Source: Dipteris shenzhenensis (lineage: Eukaryota > Polypodiophyta > Polypodiopsida > Gleicheniales). Taken from it: a stretch of DNA of 64,000 nt. A program made the translations under genes and the position numbers. The DNA is taken from assembly GCA_047967505.1 (NCBI GenBank), contig CM106541.1, one strand, 5' to 3'. How positions within the stretch are numbered: the stretch's first letter is position 1; each line of letters starts with the position of its first letter. Positions 42,975 to 55,375 of the stretch are shown here, one piece after another. The notes below the pieces were generated by a model. The model was not told the DNA's origin. It saw nothing but the letters and a program-made list of their open reading frames with translations, and did no database searches.

Positions 42975-45900
42975 TTGCACTCTTGGATCATTGACTCAGG
43001 TGCCTCATTCCATGTTACACCTTACAAAGAATTGTTTGTAAGATATGCAGCAGGCAGTAATGGAGTCGTTTTCTTAGGGGATAATCATGCATGCAGTATT
43101 GTTGGTGTTAGAGATGTCAGGCTTGTATTTACTGATGGTACTCAGCTTCACAATGTTAGGCATGTACCCGAAGTCAAGAAAAATTTGATTTCTACTAGCA
43201 TGTTGGATGACGAAGGTTTTGTGACCAGCTTTGGTCATGGTTTCTGGAAGGTCAACAAAGGTGCCCTGGTTGTTGCCAGAGGCTCTAAGGTTGACACAAT
43301 GTATACTCTTCATGCTAAAGAATGTAATCATGCTAATATTCATGCCACCGAGCTGCCGAATATTTCTATGTGGCATAGCCGGATGAGACATATAAGCATA
43401 AGTGGAATGGAGCAATTGGCTCGCCTTGGCTACTTACCGTCTCTTAAATTTTCTGATTTAAAGTTTTGTGAGCACTGCATATATGGTAGACAGTTACAGT
43501 GTCCTCATAAAAGGAGATTAGGACATAAAGATGCTCAACTTGAGCTTGTACATACAGACGTGTGTGAGATCCACGGTACTTTGTCACATTTATAGATGAT
43601 TCCACAAGGAAGGTGTGGGTGTATCCTCTTCGATTGAAGAGTGATGTCTTTCCAGTGTTCCAGAAATGGCTTGCTATGGTTGAGAACCAGACAGGCAGAA
43701 CACTGAAGGCTTTGCGGTCAGATAACAGTGGGGAGTATATGTCTAATGCATTCAATGCATTTTGTGATGCTAGAGGTATTAAAAGAGAACTCACTGCTCC
43801 TTACAGTCCAGTGCAAAATGGCACTGCAGAGTGTATGAATAGAACCATACAGGAAAAGTCTCGCTCTATGATGTCACATGTTGCTTTACCTCATGGATTT
43901 TGGGCTGAAGCTGTAAAAACAGCAGTACACCTCATCAATAGGTCACCAAATAAAAGACTAGATGGCAGAGTGCCAGAGGAGCTTTGGACAGGAAAACCTC
44001 CTTCCTATAAGCACTTGAGGGTCTTTGGCTGCACTGCGTACGTGCATATACGCAGAGAAGATCGCAGCAAGCTTGATCCTAAGTCTCTTAAATGCATTTT
44101 TCTTGGATATGGTGACAGTGGTGAGATGGGTTACCGCCTATGGGATCCTGTGAATAAGAAGCTAATACGCAGCAATGATGTCTTATTTGATGAGTCATGT
44201 ATGTTTAAGGCAGCAGATAAGCCTTCTGATGCTTCAGAGGTTGACATTGATGACTCGGGACATCCTGTACAATTTAGGCAGGCTGCAAATCAGCCACAAC
44301 AGCAACGTAATCAGCCAATGCATGATGCTGCAGCAGGTCCAAATGGACAGCCCGCAGTGGCGGAAGATGTACTACGGGACATGCCACCTTTGGAAGACCT
44401 CCCAAGCATAATTATGCAGCCTGATCTACTAGAACAGCAACCTGTTTTAGGTGAGCAACAAGTTGGACAGCAAGACCAATGGGTCCGAAGGTCCACTCGA
44501 CAAATGAAACCGCCAGACAGATTTGTTCCAGGAGCAGATTTTATTATGCTTACAGATTGTGGAGAACCTTTCTGTTACAAGGAAGCCATGCAAATGCATG
44601 ATAAAAGGCTATGGGAACTAGCCATGAAGTCTGAAATGGACAGTCTCCATAAAAATGGTACTTGGGAATTGGTGCAGTTGCCTAAGGGCATGAAAGTACT
44701 GCCATGCAAGTGGGTGTATAGATTGAAAGTCACACTTGGATCTAAGCCAAGGTATAAAGCCAGGTTGGTTGCCAAGGGCTTTAAGCAGGAGTATGGTGTT
44801 GATTTTGATGAGATCTTTTCTCCAGTGGTTAAGATGACCACACTCAAGATTGTACTTGCTTTGGTTGCATGAGAGAATTTGGAATTATGCCAAATGGATG
44901 TGAAGACAGCCTTTCTTCACGGTGATCTTCATGAGGAGATCTACATGCAACAGCCAGAAGGATTTGCAGTCAAGGGCAAGGAGTCACTTGTATGCAAGCT
45001 TAAAAAGAGCCTTTACGAGCTGAAACAGGCACCAAGGGAATGGTATAAGAAATTTGATACCTTCATAAAGTCCCAAGGTTTCAGGAGAAGTGATGACGAT
45101 CACTGCTTATATACCAAAAGGGCTGCAAATGGCAGCTTAATCATTCTCATTTTATATGTGGATGACATGCTTATTGCTGGTAAAGCTCGTAAGGAGCTTG
45201 ATGACCTTAAGAAAAGATTGCATGAGGCCTTTCATATGAAGGACCTTGGTGATGCAAATCACATACTGGGAATGCGGATATGGAGAGACAGGGGACAGCG
45301 TTTGTTGTATTTGTCTCAGACCGAATATATTGGCAAAGTATTGCACAGGTTTCATATGGAGGGGGGGAAGACCCTTAGTTCTCCATTGCCTCCGTATGTG
45401 AAACTCAGTGCAATGGACAGCCCACACTCAGATGCTGATAGGGCTGAAATGGCCAAGATTCCGTATGCTTCAGCTTGTGGCAGTCTCATGTATGCCATGG
45501 TTGCTACCAGACCTGATATTGCGTTTGCAGTGGGAGTGGTTAGCAGGTATATGGCAAATCCAAGCAAGAAGCATTGGAATGCAGTGAAAGGTATCATGAG
45601 ATACCTGAAGGGCACACAAGAGTTGTGCATATGCTTTGGCAAGCGAGATGCAAAGGTGCATGGTTATGTGGATTCAGATTTTGCTGGTCATCCCGATAAC
45701 CGGAAGTCTACTACCGGTTATGTTTATACATTCACTGGAGGTACAATGTCATGGATGTCAAGGATGCAGCAGTGCATAGCCTTGTCTACCACGAAAGCTG
45801 AATATATTGCAACCACAGAGGCATGCAAGGAGGCCTTATGGTTATCTCGGCTAGTGGAAGATTTGGGCATTACAGGTGATATTCCATTGTTGCATTGTGA

Positions 45901-46048
45901 CAATCAGAGTGCTATTCAGTTGGCACACAATCCTGTCTTTCATGCAAAGACAAAGCACATTGATGTGAAGTATCACTTCATCAGAGAGGTGATAGATGAT
46001 AAGCTGATTCAGCTTGTCAAAATTCACACAATTACAACAAGATCATAA
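42975..46048 (+). pseudogene. Ty1/copia element 1, pol (protease, integrase, RT, RNase H)
   Basis: Domains occur in copia order. Protease: WIIDSGASFHVTP near 42984-43022. GAG-pre-integrase: MWHSRMRHISI near 43370. Integrase: FIDDSTRK near 43595, LRSDNSGEY near 43715 and [11 protein letters not shown] near 43820. Reverse transcriptase: [16 protein letters not shown] near 44800 and YVDDML at 45155. RNase H: DSDFAGH near 45676, TTKAEYIA near 45790 and HCDNQSAIQL near 45896. Breaks are a frameshift near 43595 and a TGA at 44870-44872. The frame is cut at 46048 just before the usual C terminus, and no 3' LTR follows, so the 3' end is lost. Domains are otherwise well conserved, implying a fairly recent insertion. 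Confidence 0.93.
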
Positions 46049-47057
46049 GGTGCATCCATTATTTCAAGTTCTTTGTGAAAAAGAATTTTACAAGTGACGT
46101 ATTCATAATGGGAGAGATGCAAGTTCTAAATCAAAATATAACCATTATATTGTTTTCATGGCATGGACTTGCTTTATCAAAAGCAAACTTGGGAGTCTGC
46201 TTACCAAATATGGAGAGCATTATCATTAAGGACACTAAAACTTGAAGAGGGAAGCAAGTTATCTTCCAATAGGAATATAAGATGACCTTGGATGGATTGG
46301 TGGACGAGGAGTCCTTGGAGAGACCAAAAAATGTACATACATCTAAAGGGGTGATTTGTGGTTAGTGTGTATAATTTAGGCATGGTCAAGTATCACAATA
46401 ACAACCTACCCATAAATCACCCATTCAGCATCTTTGAGCAAAAACCCAGCTCTCTCACTCCCCTCTCTTCACATGTGCTGCCCTCTTCTTGTCAAACAAC
46501 AAAACAAAAATACATAACTTCATCAATCTAAACAAACTTGCTTCATTGCAAAATATCTTATATCTTGGGAAAGTAAACAGATGCCCATCATGAAGGACCA
46601 TTATATAATTTGAAAACTCATCAGAATAACACAATGGACTATTTAAGGGAGCATAAGCTCTCATCTCCCAATTTGCCTTGAATCTGAAAAGTGGCTAATA
46701 TCTAAAAATTGAGACTTACAATGGCCTCCCAAAAAATAACAATACTATTAATGATTGGACACAAATAAGAAGGGACGGGTCCTACTCACAGACCATACGG
46801 ATTCCCTGCTTACATAACATCCCTCAACATGTCCGCCATGCTTTCATCGATACATCTTGACCAGCGCATTCCCTTAGGAAGTAGTCTTCAGGTACACACT
46901 TGCTTTGAGCAAAGGAGGGCCGGTGTGCCCAAGAATATTTAGGCATTGCAGAATTCGCAGGTTTAACACCTACTCCTGTCAGCCAATCCACTGGACTTCA
47001 AGGAATCTTTATAATTGTACATGTATAATAAACAGCTTGAGCAAGGTAGAGTCCTGC
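46049..47057. other. Sequence between the copia element and the FtsHi3-like gene
   Basis: No supported ORF on either strand. The part from about 46700 to 47057 probably contains the 3' untranslated region of the minus-strand FtsHi3-like gene. Confidence 0.5.
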
Positions 47058-48301
47058 CTAGCCACTCCAAGGAGCTGTTTCATATCCTAAAGGTGCAGGT
47101 GCATTTTCCTGCAAAGACTTTAGTGATTTCGGTTGGAACCAACCCAACAAGCGACCCATCTCTTTCTCTACAAACCCAGAAAAGGCAGGTTTGTCTCCAA
47201 CACCAAACTTAACCCTGACCACTGCTGCTTTGAAATCATCCAGAATTACAGCAGATCTACCTGTCATTACATACAAGACCTTCAGGGTAAGGGGAATTTA
47301 AAAAACTCGTACACATGCTGCAACCGAAAGAACAGCTGGTGTTGCCCCTTTTTTGCAGCGTACAAATGCATGATATCATGCAAACAGATACTGTCAACTC
47401 TTACCTTGGCGTACAGCCAGCAAAGCAGCCTCATTCACCACACTGGCAAGGTCAGCACCAGAAAAACCCCAAGTAATGGAGGCAATAACAGCCTGAAGCA
47501 TCTCTGGATCTCCTTCAACGGGAACACCACGCATGTGGACCGCCAAAACTTGCTGTCTACCCTTAAGGTCGGGCTCTCGTACAAAGACCTTTCTTGAGAA
47601 ACGACCGGGCCTGCAAAGAGCAGGATCTAAAGCCTCAGGCCTGTTTGTAGCAGCTATAACTAGTACGCCTGTCTCTGACTCAAAACCATCCATCTCTGTT
47701 AAAAGCTGCAGGAAGCAAAAGAAAAATCTCAGATACAAATCATCCACATGGTAAAAGGGATTTGCAGCTGGCAGGACAAGGTAAGAATCATCAACATAGA
47801 AGAGCTTGCGAGCTGGCAGGACAAGGTAACAAGTCACAGCCTGTTGATCCATAAGGTCCGAACATGAAGAAAGAGTTGACCACAAGATTCCATTTCATAG
47901 ACACTTGACAGAAAGAGCAGGTTTACACTGAAGGAATCGGTTGAACATGAGATAAATCTAAAGCAGTAGTAAAAAACCTGATTCAGAGTCTGGTCCCGTT
48001 CATCATTAAAGCTTCTACCACGGCGACCTCCAACAGCATCGAGCTCATCAATGAAGATGATAGAAGGTGCACACTTTCTTGCTCCCACAAATAATTCACG
48101 AATGCGTGCAGCTCCTCGTCCCACAAACATCTCAACAAATTCACTAGCAGAAGCTGCAAAGAATGGTACTCCTGCCTCTCCTGCCACTGCTCGAGCAAGA
48201 AGAGTCTTTCCCGTTCCCGGGGGCCCAACAAGAAGCACTCCTTTTGGTAGCTTTGCTCCTAATCTACGGAAGTTCGTGGCTCCTCGAAGGCAAGACACAA
48301 T
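47058..48301 (-). CDS. FTSHI3: FtsHi3-like AAA protein, last three exons
   Basis: Members of this family are chloroplast-targeted AAA proteins related to the FtsH protease but lacking a functional zinc-protease site. Exons on the minus strand are 48301-47978 (108 codons), 47705-47405 and 47260-47058. All junctions are AG/GT and in phase, the second join splitting a Gly codon. Exon one holds Walker A GPPGTGKT (residues 26-33 of the visible part) and Walker [10 protein letters not shown] (81-89). Exon two holds the second region of homology with [10 protein letters not shown], including the arginine fingers, and the sensor GFSGADLA. The last exon is a short tail ending at 47058, with no HExxH protease motif. 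The tail length, the [10 protein letters not shown] segment and [10 protein letters not shown] point to FtsHi3 more than to active FtsH. No stops or shifts were found in these exons. The N-terminal exons are not visible upstream; either a very large TE-filled intron follows or the gene is truncated. Confidence 0.85.
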
Positions 48302-48720
48302 CTGCGTAGGGAAACAGAACAGTTATTTAGATATCACTGATCATATCTCAACTACAAGAAAAATGCATACAAGGTGGCATTTCATCAATGTATGACTGCG
48401 AAATTAAGAATTATAGAAAGATAATAGTATAAGGAAGACTCTCCTTGTTTGCATGATATGATGAGGAAGATATCCTGCCCACCTCGAACTGGAGGAGACC
48501 AGCACATTTATCCTAAAAGCGGGCTTCAGTAGTAGTTGCTCAAGGATGAGCTCTCCTGCTCCTTCTATGCACCAACAGTTGCTCTTCTACCTGCTGTAGA
48601 TCTGCATGTTGTTGTGCCCTGAGGCTCTTGTTTTAGCTGCAGAACGAACTGCCAAAATGACTCAAATGGGTTTGCTTATCTAAGGCTAGATTCCCCCAAA
48701 TATTCAGCCGACCAGATGAC
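48302..48720. other. Probable intron sequence of the FtsHi3-like gene
   Basis: The acceptor tacgcag precedes the exon that starts at 48301, so this stretch is intronic if the gene is intact. I see no upstream exon on the minus strand here. Element-like sequence begins near 48720. Confidence 0.4.
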
Positions 48721-49210
48721 TGACCCTTCAATTGACCTGACCTGGGTCTGTAGTCAACCAGGTCAGCAGCCAGAAGTCAAGTCCTTGTTCACTAGTACCC
48801 ACTGGAGAACACTAGGTTAGTGTTTCCATCTTAGGGTTTTAGCTAGGTCTAGGTCTCAGACTAGGGTAGGAGCCTAGAAGGGCCCCCAAGGGCTGGACCA
48901 AGGATTGGCGATAGGAGCAGCCAAGGAAGGAACCCAGAAGGGCCGTTGAGGCAGCTCTCCATCAAAGGAAATGGGCTGGGGGAAGGCTGCCTTGTGCCCC
49001 TCCCTAGGCAGCCTTGGGGATGGGGAAACGAGCCCAACTGGCCAAACAACCACCGACTGGCTGGTCGGCCATTTCTGGTTGGTTGCCTCAGCCTACCAGG
49101 CCCCCACAGCCCCCTATATAAGGGGGGGCTTGCTGCCTTCGTTCCTCACTCAGTTCCCCTCAGAACAGCCTCCTTCCAGAAGAAAGACAACCACCAGTCA
49201 GCTGGTCAAA
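48720..49210 (+). repeat. Probable LTR or leader of Ty3/gypsy relic 2
   Basis: The stretch contains ctatataaggggg (about 49114), a TATA-like sequence of the kind found in LTR promoters, and repeated cagtcagctggtca / gactggctggtcgg words. A gag-like frame follows. No primer-binding site or second LTR was recognised, so the assignment rests on position and the TATA. Confidence 0.35.
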
Positions 49211-51195
49211 ACAAGGAGTCTAAGGCCAAGATGACTCCATATAAAAAAGATAAAGCGGGCATTATGGGAGGATATAGCAGCCCAACAAACAGAAGCAATA
49301 CCACGCGGAGCACCGTCGTTTCCATTGCCACCACATTGCAGGGATGGAAAGAAAAAATCCCCACATGGTTGACCGGGAAGACTGCGAAAGTGCCAACTTC
49401 TACCGTCGCCACTGCTTTGGCCCTCCCAGCTCCACCTACATCAACTATGAATGCATACCTACCTGCTTTGAATGCCGTAACCTTGGTGGTCTTTGAAGGT
49501 AAGAAGGAGGGCATGCTTGACGAGTAAAAGAAATCCCTCATCAGAACCTCTGGCACGACTAAAGGGCGACGATTTGTTGTCTTATTTCACATGGGAGTTC
49601 AGAAGATGCTATGTCCCCTCAGCTCGCCAAAAAGATGCATGAGCTCGAGGAGGACGGGTTCACACTCGGGCTCTGCACTCAGATCACACGAATATTCACC
49701 TATGCCCGATTGGCGACAGGATTCCTTCACAATTGTCAAAGGACTACCTGAGCCAGCCATCATCCGCAGGGACATAAGTATTCCTGGCATCCCTCTAATC
49801 TCCCACATCCAACCAGCTCGTGCTGTTCGCAAAGGCGCTCTATGCGCATTGGTGTATGTCCACTGTCAGCTAAACCCGCTCCTCCTTTGGGGCAGCCAAA
49901 TTCGGGAGTTCCAAGATATTATGCTCCGAGACAATCTCCCATCACAGCTTCCACCTCATATATCAAAGGACCATCGGATTGAATTAGTCCTAGACTCTAC
50001 GCCTTCCAACAAGTTTTCTTATCGATTATCTAAGTCTATGGAGGCAGAGATAGAACAACAGCTCACTCAGTTATTACGCGCTCGGTTTATCCGGCCATCC
50101 TCATCACTTTTTGATTAGCATCAAATTTCCAATGCCTCGCATAGAGTACATCTTAAAGCACTTGAATGGTGCCAAATAATTTTCTAAGGTAGACCTTAAG
50201 AGCAGTTATCATCAAGTCCGCATATTCAACATTGACATCCCAAAGACAACGTTCTGGACAGAGCGAGCTCATTACGAGTTCGTAGTCATGCCGTTCGATC
50301 TCAAAAATGCACCACAAACATTCAATAAGATGATGTCGCAAGTGTTAGCTAAGCATATGGGAGTGTGCTTGTTCATCTTTATAGATTATATCTTAATTTT
50401 CTCAGCCACAATAGAGTGGGATATGCGGAAAGCTCTTTAGCTTTTGCGCGATAATCAATTATATCTCAATGCCCAAAAAAGTGAGTTCGGCCTAATGGAA
50501 ATCCAATATCTGGGTTATAGCATTAGTGCCAATAGCATTCACTAAGACCCTAAAAAAATTCAAGCTATCATAAGCTGGGCAGTCCCAAGAGATCTGATCT
50601 TTTGTAGGGCTTTGCCACGCCTACCATTCGCATATGTCCGGATTCTCCACCACTTCAGCACCCTAACTTGTCATATGGACCTATTAAAAGGGGTGAAGAC
50701 TTGTCGGCAAAAGATTTCCGTGAGCAGCACAACTTTACAAGCCTTCCATGACCTACAATGGTTGGCCATTACAGCTCCTATTATGAAAATCGCATCTTGG
50801 GATGGTCCATTCTTGGTCATTACCGATGCAAGCAATGTCGCCATCGGGTAGTTTTACAGCAAGAAGACCCATGGCATACTACAGCAGAAAGCTCGACCCT
50901 GTCGAAAAAAATTACTTGGTCTATGACAAAGAATTACTTGGCATCATCCAGGTATTCAACCACTAGAAGTTGTTCCTGCATGGACGGACCTTCACAGTCA
51001 AGACAGACCACCAAGCATTACAGTGGCCGCAGACAATGTCCAACTCCCAGTGAAGCGATCGACAATCCCAATGGAGTCACAAATCTTTCAGCAATTTGGG
51101 GACATGATTGAATATGTCCCTGGAAAGAATAACTCCATCGCCGACATTCTCAGTAGGAAAGCCTCCATTCATACAATACAAAAGACCACTGTACT
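49210..51195 (+). pseudogene. Ty3/gypsy relic 2, gag/pol fragments
   Basis: A short gag-like frame (49231-49527) is followed by pol. Frame 49591-50118 ends with the segment that precedes gypsy RT (DHRIELVLDSTPSNKFSYRLS, then RARFIRPSSS). RT continues near 50185-50590 (FSKVDLKSSYHQVRI, HYEFVVMPFDLKNAPQTFNK). The catalytic box reads FIDYILIFS, so the second catalytic Asp is Tyr. RNase H-like LVITDASNVAIG lies near 50817 and EYVPGKNNSIADILSRK near 51110. At least five stops or shifts interrupt it. The relic is cut at about 51205 by copia element 2, so it is the older insertion. Confidence 0.8.
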
Positions 51196-51204
51196 AGAGA
51201 TTCA

Positions 51205-51474
51205 TGTTAAGAGTTCACACTCAACATCATGTCATCACGTGTGCATATCACCATCATGAGATCATATGTGCATAGCACTAACCCAATAGAGTGCTATAAA
51301 GGAAAGGGTTAGATCCCCTAACCCTAACCCTAAATGGGTTTGTATATATTCTACATTTTCAACTAAATCTAGTGTACAGTTAGTCAATACAGTTAGTCAT
51401 TTGTGGTGTGCTCTCTAGTTGTGTCCTCTCTCCTCATCTCCACTCTTCTCCTCTCCCCTCTTCATATTTTATCA
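51205..51474 (+). repeat. 5' LTR of Ty1/copia element 2
   Basis: Begins TGTTAAGAGTTCACACTCAAC right where the gypsy relic stops and ends TTTTATCA directly before a primer-binding site. It contains ctataaagga (about 51294). No second LTR was found in the window. Confidence 0.65.
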
Positions 51475-51487
51475 TGGTATCAGAGCA
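51475..51487 (+). promoter_or_regulatory. Primer-binding site (initiator Met-tRNA), copia element 2
   Basis: TGGTATCAGAGCA, complementary to the initiator Met-tRNA 3' end except for the last base. Confidence 0.85.
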
Positions 51488-52139
51488 TGGTTCTGTCTTC
51501 TGCTGAGGCGCCATCCTTGTGTGAGTGATCGAGAGATTGAGAGATTGAGACCGATAGAGTGAGCATCCTTTCACTCCATAGATGAAAGAGAATTTCCATC
51601 CATAGGATTTCCATTCATCTCTTTCGAGAGTTTGTGAGAGATCCGATTGAGAAGGAGAGATATTTTCCATCCATTGTTCTTTATTTGTGTGTGAGAAAGA
51701 GATAGGGAGAAAAAGAAAGGTAGATTGAGAGAGATCCTTGTTCTAGAGAATGAGAGAGAGATATTTTGAGAAAAGAGAGAGAGAGAGAGAGCCTGCTATT
51801 TTTTGCTTCTAAGACTTCAACAGAGAAGGTAAAGCCCTGGCTCTCAACAAGCAGCTCATCAGCATCAACTTGCTTCTCCAACACGGCATTCTCAACACTC
51901 AGCCAACTCCAGTTGCGAATGACTTCTTCAACAAAGAGTCCTAAGCTGTCTGTCAGCTCTTTTCATGGCTAACCTCTAACGCCATAGCGGATCCTTCATC
52001 AACCACGGCTCACTCCAAAGGTCTGCTACAACTCTTTAGGTGTCGATGTCTCCAGGACAGCAGCTCACACACACAGCTCCGCAAGCCCACAGCGGCTTCA
52101 TAGCATACCTTTCAACGAACCCCTTCTCTCCCTTCCTCC

Positions 52140-53075
52140 TCCCCCAGTCGATTTCTTCCTTTCACCATTCCTAACTTTGGAGAGTCTGGGAAACTGAATG
52201 CGACCAATTACCCTATCTAGAAGGTGAAGATCCGGAATCATTTAGTCGCTTGGAAACTGTGGAAAAACAACGAGAGCAGAGGCGAAGCCAGAGGATGTGG
52301 TGGACAACAATGGGAGGATACTCATACCAGTAGATGGAGAGGAGCTCAAAGCATGGAAAGGTAGAGATGCCCATGACTTGGCATTGATTATAGGGACTTC
52401 AGCAGACTCTGTGCTTCATCACATATAGATGACCAACACGTCAGTAGAGGTGTGGGCCATTCTGAAGGACCTGTACGAGATAGATAACTCATCCCGAATC
52501 TTGCTTCTTCAACATCATCTCTATAACTTGGATATGGATGAAGGAAATTCGATACATGACCACTTGACTAAGGTCAAGGTGGTGAAGGATCAACTAGCAT
52601 CGGTTGGTCAGAAGGTGGACTCATGCCAGTTGGACTTGATGGTACTGAGAAGACTAGCACGCAGTTTCAAAAGCTTCGTTACGACTGTGACAATAGGACA
52701 GAGGACCAAACCTCTGACTTTTGAGGAGCTGGGTCCATTACTGCTCCAAGAGAGGAGCTCCACAACAATGACAACGATAACAAGACGTTGCTGGCAACGG
52801 ATAACGCTAGCAAAGGAAAGGGCAAGCCTAACGGTGGCAAGCCCAAGAAGGATGACTCTGGAGATGACGAGGACACTTCCAAGAAGAGGAAGCAGAAGAA
52901 GAAGTGTTTCTATTGTGACACGCCATGCCATTTAGCGAAAGATTGCAGAAAGAAGAAGACGGAACAGAAGAACAAGACGGAGGAGTCCGACTTAGATTCA
53001 GATGGTGACACAAAAGCCAAAGCTATTTGTGGCAATCAAAGAATTGTTCTTGGTGACATCTTCGTGTGTTACTGA
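52140..53075 (+). pseudogene. Ty1/copia element 2, gag
   Basis: Gag fragments lie in shifting frames. An N-terminal piece is at about 52150-52420 (LNATNYPI, then a stop where Trp is expected). The central UBN2-type region is at 52429-52770 (VWAILKDLYEIDNSS, then IHDHLTKVKVVKDQLAS). After a shift near 52780 a Lys-rich segment follows with an intact CCHC zinc knuckle (CFYCDTPCHLAKDC, about 52906-52947). The frame ends at 53075. No pol domains follow, so the element is a gag-only deletion derivative. Confidence 0.75.
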
Positions 53076-54441
53076 GGTCAGATATGCCAACCTAGAAGCC
53101 ACAGTGAAGATGTCTGGCATTGAGATGTGGGCCGACGATAAGTCAGAGGCCTTTGTGAAGGTGAAGGACAGCATGGAGTGCTTGGAATCTTCCAGGTGCG
53201 TGGCTGTTGATACTAACACAAGGGTGGATTCCATGGAGTGCCCTAAGGTTTCATGTTCAGATAGTTACTGTAATTCAAAAGGGGACAGTACAAGATTGCA
53301 CAAGTTAATTAGTATGTGCCTTGATGAGGTGCATGGTTTGCTTTCAAAGCAAGCACACAGGCAGTACTTGATGTTGTTAGTTTATGCCTTAAAAGCATGC
53401 TGTGGAGAGAATCTGCTCTTCATATGTCTCAAGTAATGCGAGATTGGAAGGAAAGGGCCTTCTTCGAAGGCAGAAGCAGAAGTGTTGGTGCTTCTTCAAA
53501 TCTCGGACATAGATTGCTGGAAGGTGCTGGACAAGGTGTACTGAAGCCAAAAGAGTACTTGCTTGAGAGCTCAATGAGAGTTCGTGGTCCATGTTATCTA
53601 GAAATATTATTGGGATTTCATTACTCGAGATGGTTCTTTTGTTGCGGACCTTGCCAACGAAAGGACGGGTTGAAACTTGAAACAAACCCTGAGCGCATGG
53701 TGCTTGGAAGACTCCAAGTTGTTCGCTCATTATTATGAGGAGAACAACTGGAAGATCGTGGCGTCTGGATTGCTCAGGCTCGAAGGCGGGAACGTGACTT
53801 AAGCTGGTTCCATCTGGTGCTACACGGTCTACTGTGGTGGACCTATGTACCAAGATGGTTTGCTTGTGCAAGGCCGGACCTGGAGGAGCACGAACCATTG
53901 GTTGAAAAGCCAAGAACCGGAATCAACACCTTGCTCCAAAGGGTTCCATCGTGGGAGCTGCTAGGGCAACGTCATCGACGTGTTGGCATTGGGCCTAGAT
54001 GTGTCGGTGAGAGGTGGTGTTGGAAAGGTCACCTCCCCATCTGTAAGCCCTCAAATGAGGAGAGCGAGGGGGAGGGAGCCCTAGGGCTAAAGATGCCCAA
54101 AGAAGAGAGAGAGGGGGAGGGGCTGCCACATGGGCAGCACCTCACAAGGGAAGGAGTCGTGACAGTTGTGTCAAATGGAACTGAAAGACAGGAGCAGATA
54201 GCTATGCACACAGTAAAAGGGATCTCGCTTGGGAAAGGCAGATTTAAAGCAGCAGACATGGCGGGGGATACCGTAAGTGAAGGCGCCTATGAAAAGGGTG
54301 TATGTGGGCAGGTGAAAGGCCTGCAGCAGGGCATGGCAACAGCACAGCAGATGGCAGGGAAAGGGAGCTGGCTGGTTCGGCCAGATCTGGTCGGCCATCC
54401 ACAGCCCTATACATAGCGGTGAGTGGAGGGGGCCAGCCACT
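53076..54441 (+). other. Unassigned element-like sequence with open frames
   Basis: Frame 53002-53436 continues with no recognised domain (KMSGIEMWADDKSEAFVKV). A minus-strand frame at 53389-53913 (174 codons) and a plus frame at 53817-54416 (199 codons, Gly/Glu-rich, low complexity after residue 80) overlap each other. The position behind a copia gag suggests non-coding internal sequence of that element. I cannot assign a gene. Confidence 0.3.
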
Positions 54442-54446
54442 CAGTA

Positions 54447-55362
54447 TTCAGCAACTGAGCAATCCCCAATTTACGGGGCAATCAAATAGCTCACAGGCCA
54501 GCTCTCTCAGCCAAACAAATGGCCAGAAAGTCCAGCTGGTCTGGCCGACCAGCTGGCAGGCCCACCGACCAGCTGGCCGACCAGCTAGGTCTGGCCTATA
54601 AAAAGCCTCTGCCCTCACACTTCCAGTGATAGGACAGGACCTGCAGCTGCTCCTCGTCTCCTCTATCTTTTGCTGCAGGCCCGCCTGCTCCATCTACTTC
54701 TCCTCTCCACTTCTGCCTCCTCTGCTGCCTCCTCTTCTGCCTCTCCTTCCTGCCTCCTGGCTGCTCCATCCTCTCCTCCAGATCTGTCCCAACTTCTGCT
54801 CCTCTGTCTCCTTCTGCTCCTCTTCTCCAGATCAGCTCCTTCTGCTCCAGATCTGTCCCATCCTTCTCCAGATCTGTCCCCTTCTGCTCCTCTTCTCCAG
54901 ATCAGCTCCTTCTGCTCCAGATCTGTCCCATCCTACTCCAGATCCGTCCCCTTCTGCTCCTCTGCTACAGATCAGCTCCTTCTGCCCCAGATCAGCTCCT
55001 TTTCTTCATCATATTGCTATTCCAGATAGCCTGAAGGTTCCTTCCTCAGAGCATGCTGGTTTCAGCCATTTCCTAGGGCAGCTCCAGCTCCCATCATCCT
55101 CGTCATCATTGAGCTACATGGAGGACTGCATTACGCTCCCTCTGCTGCTATCTTTTCTACTGTCTCTCTACATGGAATCATCTTTCTGATTCACCTCAGC
55201 CACGGTCCTTCAGACACGACGGCTTGAGGTTCTTGTATTCAGTTTTTATATTACCGACAGGCACTATGTTTTCTGAGTTCCGTTCTTCAGTTGTATCTGA
55301 GTATTGTCTATTTTCTGATCGCTCCACTGCAAACCCTATGGTTTCTCTATCGTTTCTCTATA
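54447..55362 (+). repeat. 5' LTR of a compact non-autonomous LTR element
   Basis: Starts TATTCAGCAACTGAGC and ends TTTCTCTATA, 916 bp, and is repeated at 56157-57055 with about 95% identity. It contains several gaccagctgg words, a TATA-like cctataaaaag (about 54594) and a pyrimidine-rich region of ccagatctgtccc/ctgctcctcttct repeats. A 5-bp duplication, ctcag, precedes it (54442-54446). Confidence 0.9.
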
Positions 55363-55375
55363 TGGTATCAGAGCC
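55363..55375 (+). promoter_or_regulatory. Primer-binding site of the compact LTR element
   Basis: TGGTATCAGAGCC directly abuts the 5' LTR with no spacer. Confidence 0.92.

Noticed and set aside
47394-47885. Single long frame across 47394-47885 as one exon of the FtsHi3-like gene
   Set aside because: Residues before LLTEMDGF do not match the family and lie upstream of a clear tgcag acceptor at 47706, so the upstream part is intron.
53389-53913. A 174-codon minus-strand frame
   Set aside because: No domain is recognisable and an equally long plus-strand frame overlaps it. The region lies behind a copia gag and is probably element sequence.
54626-55189. A 187-codon Leu/Ser/Pro-rich frame, and its twin at 56352-56882
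   Set aside because: Both lie inside LTRs and consist of pyrimidine-rich repeat modules.
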